This document shows, one piece after another, positions 31,637 through 44,840 of a stretch of DNA of 64,000 bases (its first letter is position 1; the number at the start of each line of letters is the position of its first letter). The DNA lies in the NCBI GenBank assembly GCA_039583875.1, contig CM077150.1, forward strand, positions 45,673,261 through 45,737,260, in the 5' to 3' direction. The notes below the pieces were generated by a model. It made no database searches, was not told the origin of the DNA, and saw only the letters and a list, made by a program, of their open reading frames with translations. This DNA is from Platanthera guangdongensis (Eukaryota > Streptophyta > Magnoliopsida > Asparagales > Orchidaceae). The translations under genes and the position numbers were made by a program.

Positions 31637-32345
31637 TGTGACGAGTGGCCGACTCCAGGGTCCCAGCCAGGCCCCCCAGCTCGCCTAGCTTCGTAGGCCA
31701 CAACTCTCCTAGCCGCCCTGCCCGAGCCCGCCTCAGCCCGCAGGCCGCCCAACCCGCCTCAGCCGCAGGCTGCCCAGCTCACCTAGCTGCGCAGGCTGCA
31801 GCTTTCCTAGCCTCCTCAGCCCGCAGGCCACCCAGCCCGCCACCTCGCCAGACCGCAGCTCGCCAGGCCGCCGTCTCGCCAGGCTGCCATCTTGCCAGAG
31901 CGCCGCTCACCAAGCTGCCGCCTCGCTAGAGCGCCGCTCCCCAAGCTGCCGCCTCGCCAGAGCGCCGCTCGGCACGCTGCTGACTTGCCCAGCTTGGACC
32001 TTTTCCCGGCTTGAGGGTATGCCCCCAATGGACTGCGATTAGCTGCTTAGAACTGTGGGATTTGGCTGTTTGCAGCCCGTACCGGGGGTATTTCGGTAAT
32101 TTTTGGGGCAGCGGAGATTGGTTATTTGTAGGCCATTCACAGAAAACTATAAATAGACCCTTGAGGATGCCTTGGAAGGCATGGCTTCTTAGCCACTTGA
32201 ATCCCTCTTTCTTCATCCTCCAAGGCACCTAGCTCAGCATTGGCGAGAGAGGGGGGGATCACTAAGGTCTTCAGGGTGTGAGGTGGGACCTCCACGCTAG
32301 AGCTGAGGGTCTGTTCCTAGTTTCCTAAGCCTTTGGTCTGTGACA
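31637..32345 (+). mobile_element. Probable gypsy 3' LTR
   Basis: Begins TGTGACGAG after the purine-rich CAGGGGGCAGA and ends GTCTGTGACA. A TATA box CTATAAATAG is at 32147-32156. Upstream of it (31650-31990) is a run of GCCGCTCGCCAG, CCGCCTCGCCAGAGCGCCGC and relatives. The stretch 31473-31636 before it (ATTGGGGGACAATTTAGGG) looks like the 3' end of a gypsy internal region. No second LTR is in the window to confirm the ends. The open frames here are composition effects. Confidence 0.5.
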
Positions 32346-32425
32346 TCCCCCTGAATGCAGTAAGTATGTGGTCACCCCTTTCAAGGGACCCCAAACTCCA
32401 CAGAGACCGATTTCTCAGTTTCAAC

Positions 32426-32760
32426 AGCCACCAACCTAGCTTTATTCTTAATTATAACACCATTTTCATCAAACTTGTTCCTACAGATCCACTTGGTTCG
32501 AATAATGTTATGACTTTGTGGTCTGGAAATCAGCTTCCAGACCTTACATCTCTAGTATTGGATCAGTTCTTCTTACATTGCCACAATCCAAAACTGCTCT
32601 ATGTTGGCCTCTTCAAATCTTTTGGGCTCAATTTGAGATAAAAAGCCATAGTACATAACTATATTTAAGCTTCTGCTCCTTATTGTGACTCCTTGGCTGA
32701 CATCTCCAATAATCAGATGTCTGGGATGATCTCTTAGATGCCTAACTACTGGGGGCATTC
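32426..32760 (-). pseudogene. RT N-terminal fragment (Element 4)
   Basis: The minus strand reads VVRHLRDHPRHLIIGD, GFLSQIEPKRFEEAN and then, with stops, TKW-CRNKFDENGVIIKNKARLVA, the start of copia RT. The sequence ends abruptly at 32425, before any catalytic motif. Confidence 0.85.
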
Positions 32761-32881
32761 TTCCTTCAACATCTTAAGCTTCAATGGCTGATTCTTGTTG
32801 TAGTTCATCCACATCATGTGTGTTAAGTTCTTCTTCTGGAATTCACAATCCTTCATCTTCATCTTGGACAGCAGGAGAAGC

Positions 32882-34263
32882 TTACTTGCTGGATACTTGG
32901 TCCATCACTAATTCTATACCTGCAGATCTAGATGAGGAGCTTGGTAGCTCATTGTTAATCATTGAAGACTCATCAAATACTACATTCATAGACTCCTCCA
33001 CAACATGATTTTTCAAGTTGTAGACCCGATATGCTTTGCTATGATTGTTGTACCCAACAAATATCCCATCATAAGATTTGACAGTAAACTTAGTTTGGTA
33101 AGATTTCCCTTTGTTGAGAACATAACATTTGCTTCTAAAGATCCTGAAATATGCAAGGTTTGGTTTTCTGCCCTCCATTATCTCATAGGAAGTCTTTTTG
33201 TGATCCTTGGTGATAGAAGCTCTATTCAGGACATGACATGCAATATTTACTACCTCAACCCGGAAAAATTCTGGGAGAGATGTGTCACTTAATAATGTCC
33301 TTCCAGCTTCTATGAGAGTTCTATTTTTCCTCTCAGCAATCCCATTTTACTGGGGTGTTCTTGGAGAAGAAAATTCTTAGTGAATCCCTTGTTCTTCACA
33401 AAACATTATCATGCCTTCAGATTGGAATTCAGTGTCATGGTCACTTCTGATTTTGACCACAGTACTGTTTAATTCATTCTAAATTTGTTTGTCAAAGGTC
33501 CTGAAGATATCAAGGGTTTCAGACTCTTTCTTAATAAAGAACACCCAAGTAAATCTAGAGAAGTCATCAACAACCACAAGGGTGTAGACTTTTATACCTA
33601 GACTATGAATGAGCATAAGAACGAACAAGTCCATATACAGGAGGTATAAACACCTCATAGAGTCTTTGACCCCAATGCTCTTAAAAGAAGCTTTAGTCTG
33701 CTTACTCTTTTGGCATGCAAAGCAAATGCCCTCCTTGGGGTATTTCATTTTGGGACCATTCCTGACCAACTCTTCACTGAAGAGCTTACAAATAGTCTTA
33801 TAGTTCAAGTGAGCTAGTCTCTTGTACCATGTAACACAATATGGGACTTTCTTATCAGCAACTACACATATAAGAGAGTCTTTAGTTATACATAAAAAGT
33901 TTAAAAATAAACATTTCAACTCCTAGTGCCTGTCAAGATGACCTCTTGTTCACTTGATTTCTTAATTTGACAATCATCCTTGTGGAATACAATGACATTG
34001 CCAAGATCACATAGTTGGCTTATGCTTATCATGTTGTGTCGCAACCCTTCCACATAAGCCACTTTTTAGATTGTGACTATGCCATTGGTAATCTTACCAT
34101 ATCCCGTAGTGACTCCTTTGTCTGAACCTCCAAAGATGACTTTAGGTCCATTCTTCACAGGAGTGTAGTCCTTTAAGTGACATCTTGTTCCTGTCATGTG
34201 CCTGGAACATCCACTGTCCAAGTATAATATTGGAGTATGGGTACTTGGACTATCCTGCAAAAC
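32882..34263 (-). pseudogene. Protease-integrase pseudogene (Element 4)
   Basis: Protease: 34260-34066 with YLDSGCSRHMTGTR, active site intact. Integrase: HKRLAHLN-like finger decayed to YKRLAHLNYKTI with CFACQKSK, core YMDLFVLM and VVDDFSRFTWVFF (33919-33479), and the C-terminal part RKPNLAYFRIF ... YDGIFVGYNNHSKAYRVYN (33178-32882). Several stops and frame changes separate the parts. Confidence 0.88.
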
Positions 34264-34268
34264 ATAAT

Positions 34269-36514
34269 TTAGGTAACCTTAGGACCCCAAGAGGGTTTGG
34301 GTCCCTGGTGCATGTTAGTTTGAAATTGAACATGTCTACCTGCAGCTTTTCTGACAGGAAGATTAACTCTTGCTCTAGGCACACTTGGATTGTGTCGGTA
34401 ATCTATGGCAAAGTGATCCACTTTACCACAACACCAACACTCATGGATATTGTATCTTCTTTTCTGAATAGGTCTGGTAGATTGCATGTTAGTTGTTGAC
34501 TGTTCAAAAGGAAGAGCAGCTTCCTTGTACTTGTTTCTTTTAGCAATAATCTAAAATAAGGTGAGTCTGTCAGTTGAAGAACTTTGTTTATTTTGAGTTC
34601 TACAAGTCTACTTTATAGAAGATATACTGTTGATGGCCTCAGAAATTCCCAAGTCATACTTGCTTACAGACTTGCCCTTGGACCGAGTGTGTGGTGGGAG
34701 AACCTAAGAGAAGGCCATTATCTTATTCTTGAGTGAGAGGGTTGGTGCACCAAACATAAATGGTCCATGATGGGCCATTTGAATTTCCTCATGTGTGGAC
34801 TTAAAGGCACTCATCCCCTTGCCATATCTTCTACCATAGTTGTGAACATTTTTGTTTACACTTATGGACCTTCCATTTAACCAGTGACCATAGATACTCT
34901 CTTGGTCAAACCTGTTTGATGGAAACACTACTTTCTTAAAAGAGATGGGAGGCTGAATTGGAGCTTTGCCTTTCCCTTTGGACTGGTCAACTCTAGGGTT
35001 CCCCTTGAATCCCAAGCCCCTCTTATCCTATTAGGAGGAGAAGGAATCTATCCAGGGTAACACTGTACTGGGCTTTGAATATTTATCTACAATCCTTTTC
35101 TCCCTTTGGAGCTTCTCTTCAAGATTCAGAATGATTGTGTTGTTGTGGCTAATGGTCCCAATCTAGATAATTATGATAGCCTTCAGTTGGCTTACTTCCC
35201 TCACCTTCTATTCCAACAAAGAAGCTGAGTCAGACTGCTGGGAAGCAACTAGTATAGGGAGATGATCTCCTCAGCTTATTTCTTGGACAACTTCCTGCTT
35301 CTCTTCAAGGCATCTAGAAGGACACCATACTTGTCAATTAATTGATTGACATCTTCCTTAGATTCTGACTCATGTTCATCACAGGATGAGGATGCATCAG
35401 AATTTGGACTTGTCTCATAGTCTGAACCAAAAAAGGAGCTAGACAGTGAGTGTACCTTATCTAGACCAGGCTGATCCTGGATGGATTATTCATCTAACAT
35501 GGCCATTAGCCCATTGTAGCCACTATCATCTTCATCCACCTCAGCATCACTGTCTGAATATGATAGACGGTCCATGATACCTATCCTTGCTGCTAGATAG
35601 TCTTCTTCTTCATCAAAAATAGCAGCAATCAACCCAATATAGGCTTCTTCCTCTTCTTCAGAATCTGAAGAGCATGAGTCACTCTAACTCCAGCTTTTTC
35701 ATTCTTGGTAATGAAGTTCTTCTCATTCTTTCCCTTGTGTTGAGGGTGCTTTTTCTCTCCAGTCTCCTTTCTCTTGACAGTACAGTCAGCTATGACATGT
35801 CCTACCTTGCTACAACAATATCAAACAACTTCTGAAGAAAACTATTTGCTGGGTTTATAATTGTACCTTTCTCCTTTGGAGAAGTTATTGTCAGGATGGT
35901 AGTGATCCCTCTTGTGATGAGAGGAGGAGGATGGTCTATTCCTCTATTGTTTCCTCTTCATCATCTTCTGAAATTGCTTAGAGAAGGCAACAAACTCTGT
36001 ATCAGACATGTTGTCTTATGTGCTTGGTTTAGTGCTGTCTGAGTCAGTAGGCCTCAGGAGAAGCCAGTGATCTACTGATGGTCTCTTCCTCCTTTTTGGC
36101 AGATAGCTGCATCTCATAGGAGAGCAACTATCCAAACAATATATGAGGGAGAGTTTTAGTTAGCTTTGTTACCTCCCTGATGACACAGATCTTGGTGTCC
36201 TAGTCTCTGGTTAGATATCTAAGGAAGTTGTCATTCAACTCATAATTGCTGAAGACCCTCCCATAGGTCCTCAGCTCATTCACTATTCTATAGAATTTTT
36301 CATAGCATTCAGCTATGCTGTCCTTCTTAGTCTGCCTGAAGGCTTCATACTCTTGATTAAGCAGGGATTTTCTGTCATCCCTGACTTCATCAATCCCTTC
36401 CATATAGACCACCAATGTATCCCACATCTCCTTGGAAGTTCTACTGTGGACAAGGTTCTGAAAAGTTGAATCATCAATGACACTTACTATTATGTTTTGT
36501 GCCCTCTTCTCCAA
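34269..36514 (-). pseudogene. Gag pseudogene, main part (Element 4)
   Basis: The minus strand starts inside the capsid domain at EKRAQNIIVSVIDDSTF, continues NQEYEAFRQTKKDSIAECYEKFYRIVNELR, then becomes broken. A CCHC-like knuckle ECWCCGKVDHFAIDY with decayed positions is near 34430. The gag stop TAA is at 34271-34269, followed by ATTATGTTTTGCAG and the protease frame. The first 78 or so codons are at 44841-45073. Confidence 0.85.
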
Positions 36515-38506
36515 CCTTAGAGGGGGGAGGGTGAATAAGTTTTTATGAGTTAATTGAAAATTCAAAATTTTTTTGTTCAGAAAAACTAGTTCTGGAAGCT
36601 ACCGTGGGGCGTTAGGTTGCTAACGCGCGGCGGTAGGTCATAGACCTTGTTTTCTTGGGCAAATTCTTCCTTGGAGATTTATGCACCCTTTAGAGATTCA
36701 CCGGCTAACATCCACAAGGTTACAAGCAATATAAATAACAGTACATGAATTTTATTCAAACTTAATCAACAAATGTTTTTATAATTACAACAACGTGATC
36801 TCCATGACGCCGGAGATCGGAGGCGGTGAAAATGAAATCTCCTTTTGTTTTCTATACCAACCCACTATCCAGACCGGTTGGCTCTCTCGCTTTCCCTCCA
36901 AGAAAGGTCTTCGAGACGACTTTTCACCACCACGCAAGGAAGTGTCTTAGAGCCCCACTAGATCGCCCGATCTAAACGTCCCTTCCCTGGGATGATTTCT
37001 CACAGAATCCTCCTCGAATTCTGACGACCCTCCGGTCAATTTGTCACAAAACTCTTCCCGGATTTTGACGACCTTCCGGTCGATTTCCCACGAAACCCTT
37101 CCCAGATTTCGACGATCCTCCGATCGATTTCCCTCACATAGACAACTAGAAAAATCAGTTTAAAGTAAAATACAATGAATAAGAGAAAACTCCCGTATAA
37201 TTAGAACCCTTGATGTTGATGATGATTTGCTTGCAAAGGTTCGATCTTTGTGGCTTGAGAGTCTTCCTCATTGGTGTTCTTCAGATCCGTGAAGGTGTGC
37301 GCTTAATGAGAGTTTTTCATAGCTAGGAACCTTCACGTGAATATTAGGACGAAAGCTTCTAGATCATCATGTTGGTAGCCTTCAATCCTGGAGCATGAAT
37401 TCCTTTTGAACTCCTCTAAAGAACTCTCCCCCTCAATGAGTTGGGATTAACCCTTCCTTCCCTTTAGACGGCTAGGGTGAACTCCTCTTTCAAATTTCGT
37501 GACAAACTGTCACACGAAACTCAAGTTCGGGTTGTTTTAAATAGAGAAGGCAGTGCAGGAAGCTACCACGGGGAGGTAACTAGTTATAGCATGGTGGTAA
37601 CTTCTAGAGAAAAAAACCTTCCTTTTCTTCATGTGCTTGCAACAGAATAACTCTACATAGCCGTTATAGTCATTGGCTCGCCAGAGATCTTCGTGCATGA
37701 CCGGGAGGGAGGCGGTTTTCTTATCCTTTGATGTAGATGGCAGAATGGACCACAGAGAGACGACCGAGCCCTAGGAATTATTGAACTCTGTCTCTTTTCA
37801 TCTAGGTCTCGAATGCAGAACACGAGCCGCCTTATATACCTCTTTGTGAAAATAGTCTACCGTCGGCGGTAGGACTAGCACCCGATGGTAGGTTCGCGTG
37901 TTTGATGTGCCAGCTATCCTCCAAATTAGGAAAAATATTCAAAATGAATATTTTCCTTTTTCGAATGCTATCACGATGCGGTAGATAGATAACGGCCGGC
38001 GGTAGGCCTATCTCAATGTACTCAATGCCTTGGAGCGTTGAGTGGGTTACCGCGGTGCGGTACCAAGCTAGCTCCCGGCGGCAGTGCAATCCCAATGCAC
38101 TGAACACCTTGGAGCATTGAGTGGGTTACTGTAGAGCGGTACCAAGCTAGAGCCCGATGGCATTGCTGTCTCAACACACTTAATGCTTTGGAGCATTGAG
38201 TGGATTACCGCGGAGCGATAGAGATAGCGCTTGGCAATAAGTTCCCGAGCATCATGTTGAATTAATCTTTAAGTTAGCGCCATCAGTAGGACTATCTCGG
38301 TGCGGTAGAATCCCGAGCGCTCTGTCCATTTAATTCCAGCTACCGCGCGACATTAACGGCTGCCGCGCGGCGGTAGGTGCAAGAACTTGATTTTTCATTC
38401 TTCACAACTGTAAACCTGCACACTATAAACACACAACAAACATGATCAAATACAAACTGAGATTTGTTATTCTCAAACCAAGAGATGCGGAATGCATGTT
38501 CCAACA
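36515..38506 (-). mobile_element. 3' LTR of Element 5
   Basis: Starts TGTTGGAACATGC at 38506 (minus strand) and runs to CCAACCTTAGAGG at about 36515, where the outermost bases are lost. TATA box CTTATATAC (plus-strand view) at 37831-37839. TACCGC/GCGGTA words fill 37848-38372, upstream of it, with a few at 36602-36640. Confidence 0.85.
37848..38372 (-). repeat. TACCGC / GCGGTA motif array (Element 5, 3' LTR)
   Basis: Words such as GGCGGTAGG, GCGGTACCAAGCTAG and TACCGCGG recur every 30-60 bp, interleaved with ATTGAGTG(G/A)(G/A)TTAC. The array lies just upstream of the TATA box in element orientation. The other LTR has the same array at 44168-44712. Confidence 0.8.
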
Positions 38507-38518
38507 AACTCCCCCTTT
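38507..38518 (-). other. Polypurine tract of Element 5
   Basis: Minus strand AAAAGGGGGAGTT immediately before the LTR start. Confidence 0.75.
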
Positions 38519-41190
38519 TGATAATAACAAATCTACTATGAAGAAATACTGCATAATAGTGTTTGTGTTTATAGTAAGTAATAAGTGTCCAATGCGTACT
38601 CCCCTTAGATGGATACTACTCCTACATAGACTGTTCCTAGTTGAGATATTTCTTCAAGAACATTCTCCCCCTTTTGGTATTATCAAAAGAGGGTGGGATA
38701 GAGCATATTAGCTACCAGTGCTTTTATATAAGACCACTAGTTGATTACTATGAGTTGCCACTTGTGAAAAAAAACATGTTACCGCTTGTTAAGATAATTA
38801 TCATGATCGGGCATGAGTAAAGTATCAACATCCTATGATTACTCCCTACATAGATGCTTTCTATAAAAAATTTAAGGTACTTCCCCTAAATTAAGAGATT
38901 GGTGCACGATGTTCCCCCCTTTTTGGAAGAATAGAAGGAGGGTAGAGGTGAGTGTATGCAACGAGAATTAAAAAGCGATCTATGTTAGAGAAGAAAAATG
39001 GGATACATTGAGCAAGATCATAGCTAATTCTCTATCACTTATATGGCAAAATGTATGCATGATTGAATAAAATATAAAAGTAGCATTTTAAGCACATAAT
39101 ACAACTTAGTACTCATAGTTTATCACTTGTTCAGAGAGTAGATATTCATGATTAAGCACAAGTAGTACGCATAAAAATATGTTAAGCACTTTTACGATAA
39201 ACATATATTTTTTTTGAAAATATGATCATATTAAAGATATGGAATTTCAAGCCTAATACGAAGATGTTTTCAATTTAATACAAATCCAAGAGATGTTATT
39301 TCATTGGAATTTTTGCAATCATGATTTCAATATATCAATGAGAGATATGAACCATAATGTAAGATGATTAACATCACAAGTAAAAATAAACATCACAGCG
39401 CTCTTGCTTTGCTATCTAGTGCATTTACTTGTGATTTTAGAGAATAGTATAGGTATGCATTAGGATCCGATTCTCATAAGTAGAAGTTTTATGAGAAATA
39501 ATTATGTGTATAAATAGTGTTTTGATAAAGTATACAGGTGAATTAATAAAAACACATGATATATAGAATGAACAACCATAACATTAAAAAACAAAAATAA
39601 TATTACTTCCACTAATTTTCAATGCACATGAGTAAGAAGTACAACTACCAAGGTGTTCTACACACAAAATGCTTATTAAAACTTATCAGGGAGTAGAGTA
39701 GTGTTTGGGGTATCACATTTTTGTCATTTTACTACTATTCTTATTTTTGTGATCCGGTGTACTAAGAGAAATGGTGAAAAGTTTGTTTTATACAAGACAC
39801 TTTACAATTCTTTTTCCAAGGTGCTCTACCTCACAATGTTTATTAAGACTTATCCGGTGGTGGAGTTTTCCTTATCAATATTTATTTGATTTTTATTTTA
39901 GTGACAAAGGACTCTAAATTCACTTGTTACGCAAACAATAACAATTTTTGTAAAGACACCTTTCTTCAAAGAACATGTGCATGAAAAAACAAAGAATTGA
40001 AATACTCAATTCAGTGTAGTGTAGGTAATTTATTTATGCATTTTAATTATTATATTGTTACACTATACAATCATTCAAGTATAAGATTAAAATCACATGT
40101 AGTTTGTCAAAATAGGTGAGTGAATAGAATCATTATCAACCATAATACATTACTCATATTTAGAGGCACACTAAGCAATCCTACACATGTTTTCTATATT
40201 CAATTTCATTGCACATAACAAGATACTACTCAAGGCATGATATAACCAAAACAATGTTTTCAGAAATTTGACACGTAAATCAAAGGTTGTATTTAATCTT
40301 TAATTGATAGAATGTATTCATCCTTGACAATGAAAATGAGTAATAAGTATTTTTTATAATAATTTTTTTTTATTTTTTAATAAAAATACAAAACAATAAA
40401 CACACAAAGAAATTTATAATATTTTGTTCTTTTAAATTATTTTATAATTATATATATATATTTAAAGAATACTTCTGTTTTTCTAAAAATATGAAGGCTC
40501 AAAAAGATATATGATGCCAACACAAGATATCATGATAAAATATTATGCATGAATATAATGTACATGATAAGTGAAATAATGTTCATGCATTGAATATGTG
40601 AATCCTCAGTATGACCAATAATCCAATACCTAAGCTATATATCTACACCCTAGCCCCATACTAAGTGATAGATGGGCATGAGGAGCTACATAAATGTCAT
40701 AGGGTGGGGTGTTAATCCCATGTGCACACAGAAGAATTCGCTCAACCTAACACTCTTTCCCCCCAACGCCACACAAGGACCTATTGGAGCCATCCCTGGT
40801 TAAGGACAAGACATGGTTTACAGGTTAGCACTTCTAAAGCACAGACACATACTCCCCCACTATTGTGAGACATACATAATGGGTGAATGATCGCACACAT
40901 ATTAAGACATCATGATAGATTTATGATAAAAGGTAAATTATGGTCACTTTGAAATGATATGACTTATACATTTAGATTGATTTATCGTAAATTTTAATAT
41001 GAGAAAGTCATATAGCAAAAATATATCTAAAGTTTTCATGGCATGTTGGCTTAAGAAAAAAATACAAAAGCAAAAATAAACAAATGCAAAAACAAAATAC
41101 AAAAAAACAGCAAAAACAGAAAAACATTATGCATATCATGAAGTAGATTATCGAGTAATTTTTGTTTGAATAGTTTATACTTCACGCAAA
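38519..41190. other. AT-rich noncoding interior of Element 5
   Basis: About 2.7 kb with no coding frame of note, many T and A runs and TATATA stretches (40450). Short ORFs such as 39701-39889 have no recognisable content. This is where pol would be in an autonomous element. Confidence 0.7.
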
Positions 41191-42768
41191 TAGTGGATAC
41201 AAAAAGATAAGAGATTTAGGTATCCAAAAGGAGCCAGGAGTGACGGTTCCTTTGGGTACCCAAACATAGCGTGATACACCTTGGGGAGATGACAGTGAAT
41301 GGGCACTTTTGAGTGAAACGTGTGTGCTATATTAAATGATGGGCCTCCATTCATACTTTGATTTAATGTTATTTTTATGTTGCCAATTTCCTTTTAGATT
41401 TCCACGAGTCCTTATGCGAAGAACTTCAGTTGAACAATATTGCGTTGAAGGCTTAAATATGTTGAAATTGTTCTCTGAGTTAAGATTATGTTGCTTAACG
41501 TAAAGACTCATAGTGTAGTGATTCTTCAAAGGAAATTTACATTCATTTGATTTTAAACTGGGAGTGACTTGAGGTTGCAAATAACGATGAATTTTCTGCT
41601 TTGGAATTTCATTTACATGCGCTTGACATTTTTGACTCTCGTTGATTGACTTAATTTGTATATGACAATTAATATTCAACATGCTTTCGGGTTTTGCTTG
41701 AAATTTTAGAGCTAAGTTTTGTGAGTGTTTTATCATAATTTCCTTAAGCATGTTTTTTTGTAACTAATTCTTTATTTTTGATTTTAAGATTATGTCTAGT
41801 TTTATTGTACGTGATTGTGCTATTTTTAAGAGTGGAAACTAAAGATTCAATATGAGCTTCATGCTTATTTTTGTATTCCTCAAAAGTTTCATCAATCTCT
41901 TTATTTTCAATTTTATAATTCTTGCATCCAGCACAATCACTTTTCAACAATGAGTTTCCTAAACATAATTTATCATTTTGTTCATTTGCAAAACGAAGCT
42001 CTTTTTCAAGAACCTTATATTTTTCTTTTAATTCATTATAATCTATATAAAGTGTAGAAATGTTATCTAAAGAGCAAACAGGCGAACTAGACAAAGCAAT
42101 GTTGGATTCTACATTAACACATTCTTTTAAGCGGATATTTTCTGAACGTAGTTTTGAATTGATACTCGTCAATTTCTTAATTCTACATTTTGCCCTATCT
42201 AGCACAATCAATGTAGAAATGGAATTGCATCCACAAAGGGAATTCGATTTTCATACAATGCTCTTGGATGAAGCAAGATTTGAGCTTTGAGTGTCTTTGA
42301 ATTCTCCGTGTGTTGCCTCATCCATGGTCGAGATTTCAACTTCCCTTTCATATGATGTGATTTCCATGTCCTTCTCCAAGAGCAAGTCTCTATTTGGTTC
42401 CATACTTGGATCCATGAGAAATTGCTCTGACTCATCATCTGCAGAAAGAGAACTATAAGTTAACTCAAGAAAATTCCATATATCATATGCAGTAGAAAGC
42501 GTATAGATTAGTTTGAAAATATCTTGACCAAGCCCACAATATAGACTATTCATATCTTTGGCATTTAAATGACATTTGTGCTTATTAAAATTATTTGGGG
42601 GCTTGATACAAGTCATGTTCCAAACTTTTATATCTAATAATATAAGGAATTTCTTCATTAATGTTCTCCATTCGTTATAGTTTACTCCTGTAAATAGAAG
42701 TGTGCACATGAATTTTCTGTGTATACTTTTTCATCCCTACTAGTCGATTCAAGATCGAGGTTGGCCAT
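41190..42768 (-). pseudogene. Gag pseudogene of Element 5
   Basis: Starts MANLDLES at 42768, 32 bp after the primer site, and shifts frame near 42710 into FTGVNYNEWRTLMKKFL, the opening of a copia gag domain, continuing NAKDMNSLYCGL and AYDIWNFLELTY. A long coiled-coil region (42211-41744: SINSKLRSENIRLKECVN, ELKEKYKVLEKELRFANE) and a Gln/Lys/Asn-rich tail follow. YVWVPKGT near 41260 resembles the end of gag in related elements. I see no CCHC knuckle, and at least two frameshifts. Confidence 0.75.
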
Positions 42769-42799
42769 TATTCCCGGTGGTGAAACCGTTTTGGAATAA

Positions 42800-42815
42800 C
42801 CTCCCTTTGATATCT
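42800..42815 (-). other. Primer binding site of Element 5 (decayed)
   Basis: Minus strand AGATATCAAAGGGAGG, a variant of TGGTATCAAAG, two bases after the LTR end. Confidence 0.65.
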
Positions 42816-42817
42816 CT

Positions 42818-44840
42818 TGTTAGATCTAGTAGCCAACCTTAGAGGGGGGGGGGGGGTGAATAAGGTTATATGAGTTAATTGAAAATTGAAAATATTTTTG
42901 TCTAGAAAAACTAGTTCTGGAAGCTACCACTGGGCGTTAGGTTGCTAACGCACGGTGTTAGGCCATAGACCTCGTTTTCTTGGGCAAATTACTCCTTCGA
43001 GATTTATGCACCCTTTAGAGATTCATCGGCTAACATCCACAACGTTACAAGTAATACAAATAACAGTACCTGAGTTTTATTCAAACTTAATCAACAACTA
43101 TTTTTATAATTACAACAACGTGATCTCCATGATGCCGGAGATCGGAGGCGGTGAAAATGAAATCTCGTTTTGTTTTATATACCGACCCACTATCCAGACC
43201 AGTTGGATCTCTCCCTTTCCTTCCAAGAAAGGTCTTCGAGCCGTCTCTTCACCTTCACGCAAGCAAGTGTCTTAGAGCCCCACTAGATCGCTTGATCTAG
43301 ACGTCCCTTCCCTGGGACGATTTCTCACGGAATCCTCCTCAGATTCCGACGACCCTTCGACCGATTTCTCACAAAAACCTTCCCGGATTTTGAATACCAT
43401 CCGGTCGATTTCCCACGAAACCCTTCCCGGATTTCGATGACTCTCTGGTCGATTTCCCTCACAAAGACAACTAGAAAAAAGGAGGTTAAAGTAAAATGCA
43501 ATGAATAAGTGAAAACTCCCCTCTAACTAGAACCCTTGATGTTGATGACTATTTGCTTGCAAAGGTTCGATCTTTGTGGTTTGAGGGTCTTCCTCTTTGG
43601 TGTTCTTCAGATCTGTGAAGGTGTGCGCTTTTTTGTAGAGAGGAACCTTCACGTGAATATTAAGACGAAAACTTCTAGATCATCATGTTGGTAGCCTTCA
43701 ATCCTTGTGCATGAATTCCTTTTGATCTCCTCTAAAGAAGTCTCCTCCTCAATGAGTTGGGATGACCCCTTCCTTTCATATAGATGGCTAGGGCAAACTC
43801 CTCTTTTAAATTTTGTGAAAAATCATCACACGAAACTCATGTTCGTGTTGTTTTAAATAGAGAAGGCATTGCAGGAAGCTACCATGGGGTGGTAACTAGT
43901 TATAGTGCGGTGGTAACTTATAGAGAAAAAAATCATCCTTTTCTTGGTGTGATTGCAACAAAACAACTCCTCATATTCATTGTAGTCCTTGGTTCGCCAG
44001 AGATCTTCATGCACGACTAGGAGGGAGGCAGTTTTCTTTTCCTTTGACGGAGACGACGAAACGGATCACGGAGAGGTGGCCGAAACCTATGAATGATTGA
44101 ACTCTATCTCTTTTCATATAAGTATCGAATGCAGAACACGAGGAGCCTTATATACATCTTCGTGAAAATAGTCTACCGCTGACGGTAAGACTAACACCCG
44201 ATAGTAGGTTTGCATGCTTGATGTGCAACTGTCCTCCAAATTAGGAAAAATATTCAAAATGAATATTTTCCATTTTCCATTGCTAATGCGGCACAATAGA
44301 TAGATAATGCCCGACAGATAGATAATCTCCAATGGTAGGCCTGTCTCAACGTACACAACGCCTTGGAGAGTTGAGTGGGTTACTATGGTGCGGTACTAAG
44401 CTAGCGCCCGACGGTAGTGCTGTACCAATGCACTTAATGCCTTGGAACGTTGAGTGGGTTACCGTGGAGTGGTACCAAGCTAGCGCCCAGTGGTAGTGCT
44501 GTCTCAACGCACTCAACACCTTGGAGCATTGAGTGGATTACCACAGAGCAGTAGAGATAGCGCTTGGCGGTAGGTTCCCGAGCACCATGTTGAATTAATC
44601 TTTAAGTTAGCGCAAGCGGTAGGACTATCCTGGCGAGGTAGAATCCCTAGCGCTCTGTCCATTTAATTCCAACTACCACGTGACGTTAACGGTTGCCGCG
44701 CAGCGGTAGGTACAAGAACTTGTTTCTTCCATTCTTCACACCTAAAAACCTGCACACTATAAAGACACAACAAACATGATCAAATAGAAACTGAGATTTG
44801 TTATTCTCAAACCAAGAGATGTGGAACACATGTTACAGCA
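42818..44840 (-). mobile_element. 5' LTR of Element 5
   Basis: Begins at 44840 with TGCTGTAACATG, a variant of TGTTGGAACATG, and ends TCTAACA at 42818. TATA box at 44147-44155, motif array at 44168-44712, and a 13-G run (42844-42856) in the TCTAG box. Confidence 0.85.

Larger units (their letters stand above)
32426..36514 (-). mobile_element. Element 4, inner part: truncated Sirevirus-type copia
   Basis: Minus-strand remnant carrying, from high to low coordinate, gag, protease, integrase and the first part of RT. It stops inside RT near 32426 (KARLVA), so RNase H, ORF3 and the 3' LTR are gone. Its gag start and 5' LTR continue at 44841-47042 beyond the inserted Element 5. Confidence 0.9.
36515..44840 (-). 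mobile_element. Element 5: gag-only, non-autonomous copia-type element
   Basis: Minus-strand element inserted in gag of Element 4. The LTRs are about 2.0 kb and differ by roughly 9% over the first 180 bp. The 4.3-kb internal region holds a primer site, a decayed gag and about 2.7 kb of AT-rich DNA, but no protease, integrase, RT or RNase H. The left LTR lacks the outermost 15 bp or so, and no target duplication is visible. It would have depended on another element's pol. Confidence 0.82.

Noticed and set aside
31645..31929. 94-aa Pro/Ala/Ser-rich ORF
   Set aside because: Composition artefact of the GC-rich U3 of the probable gypsy LTR; opposite-strand frames are equally open.
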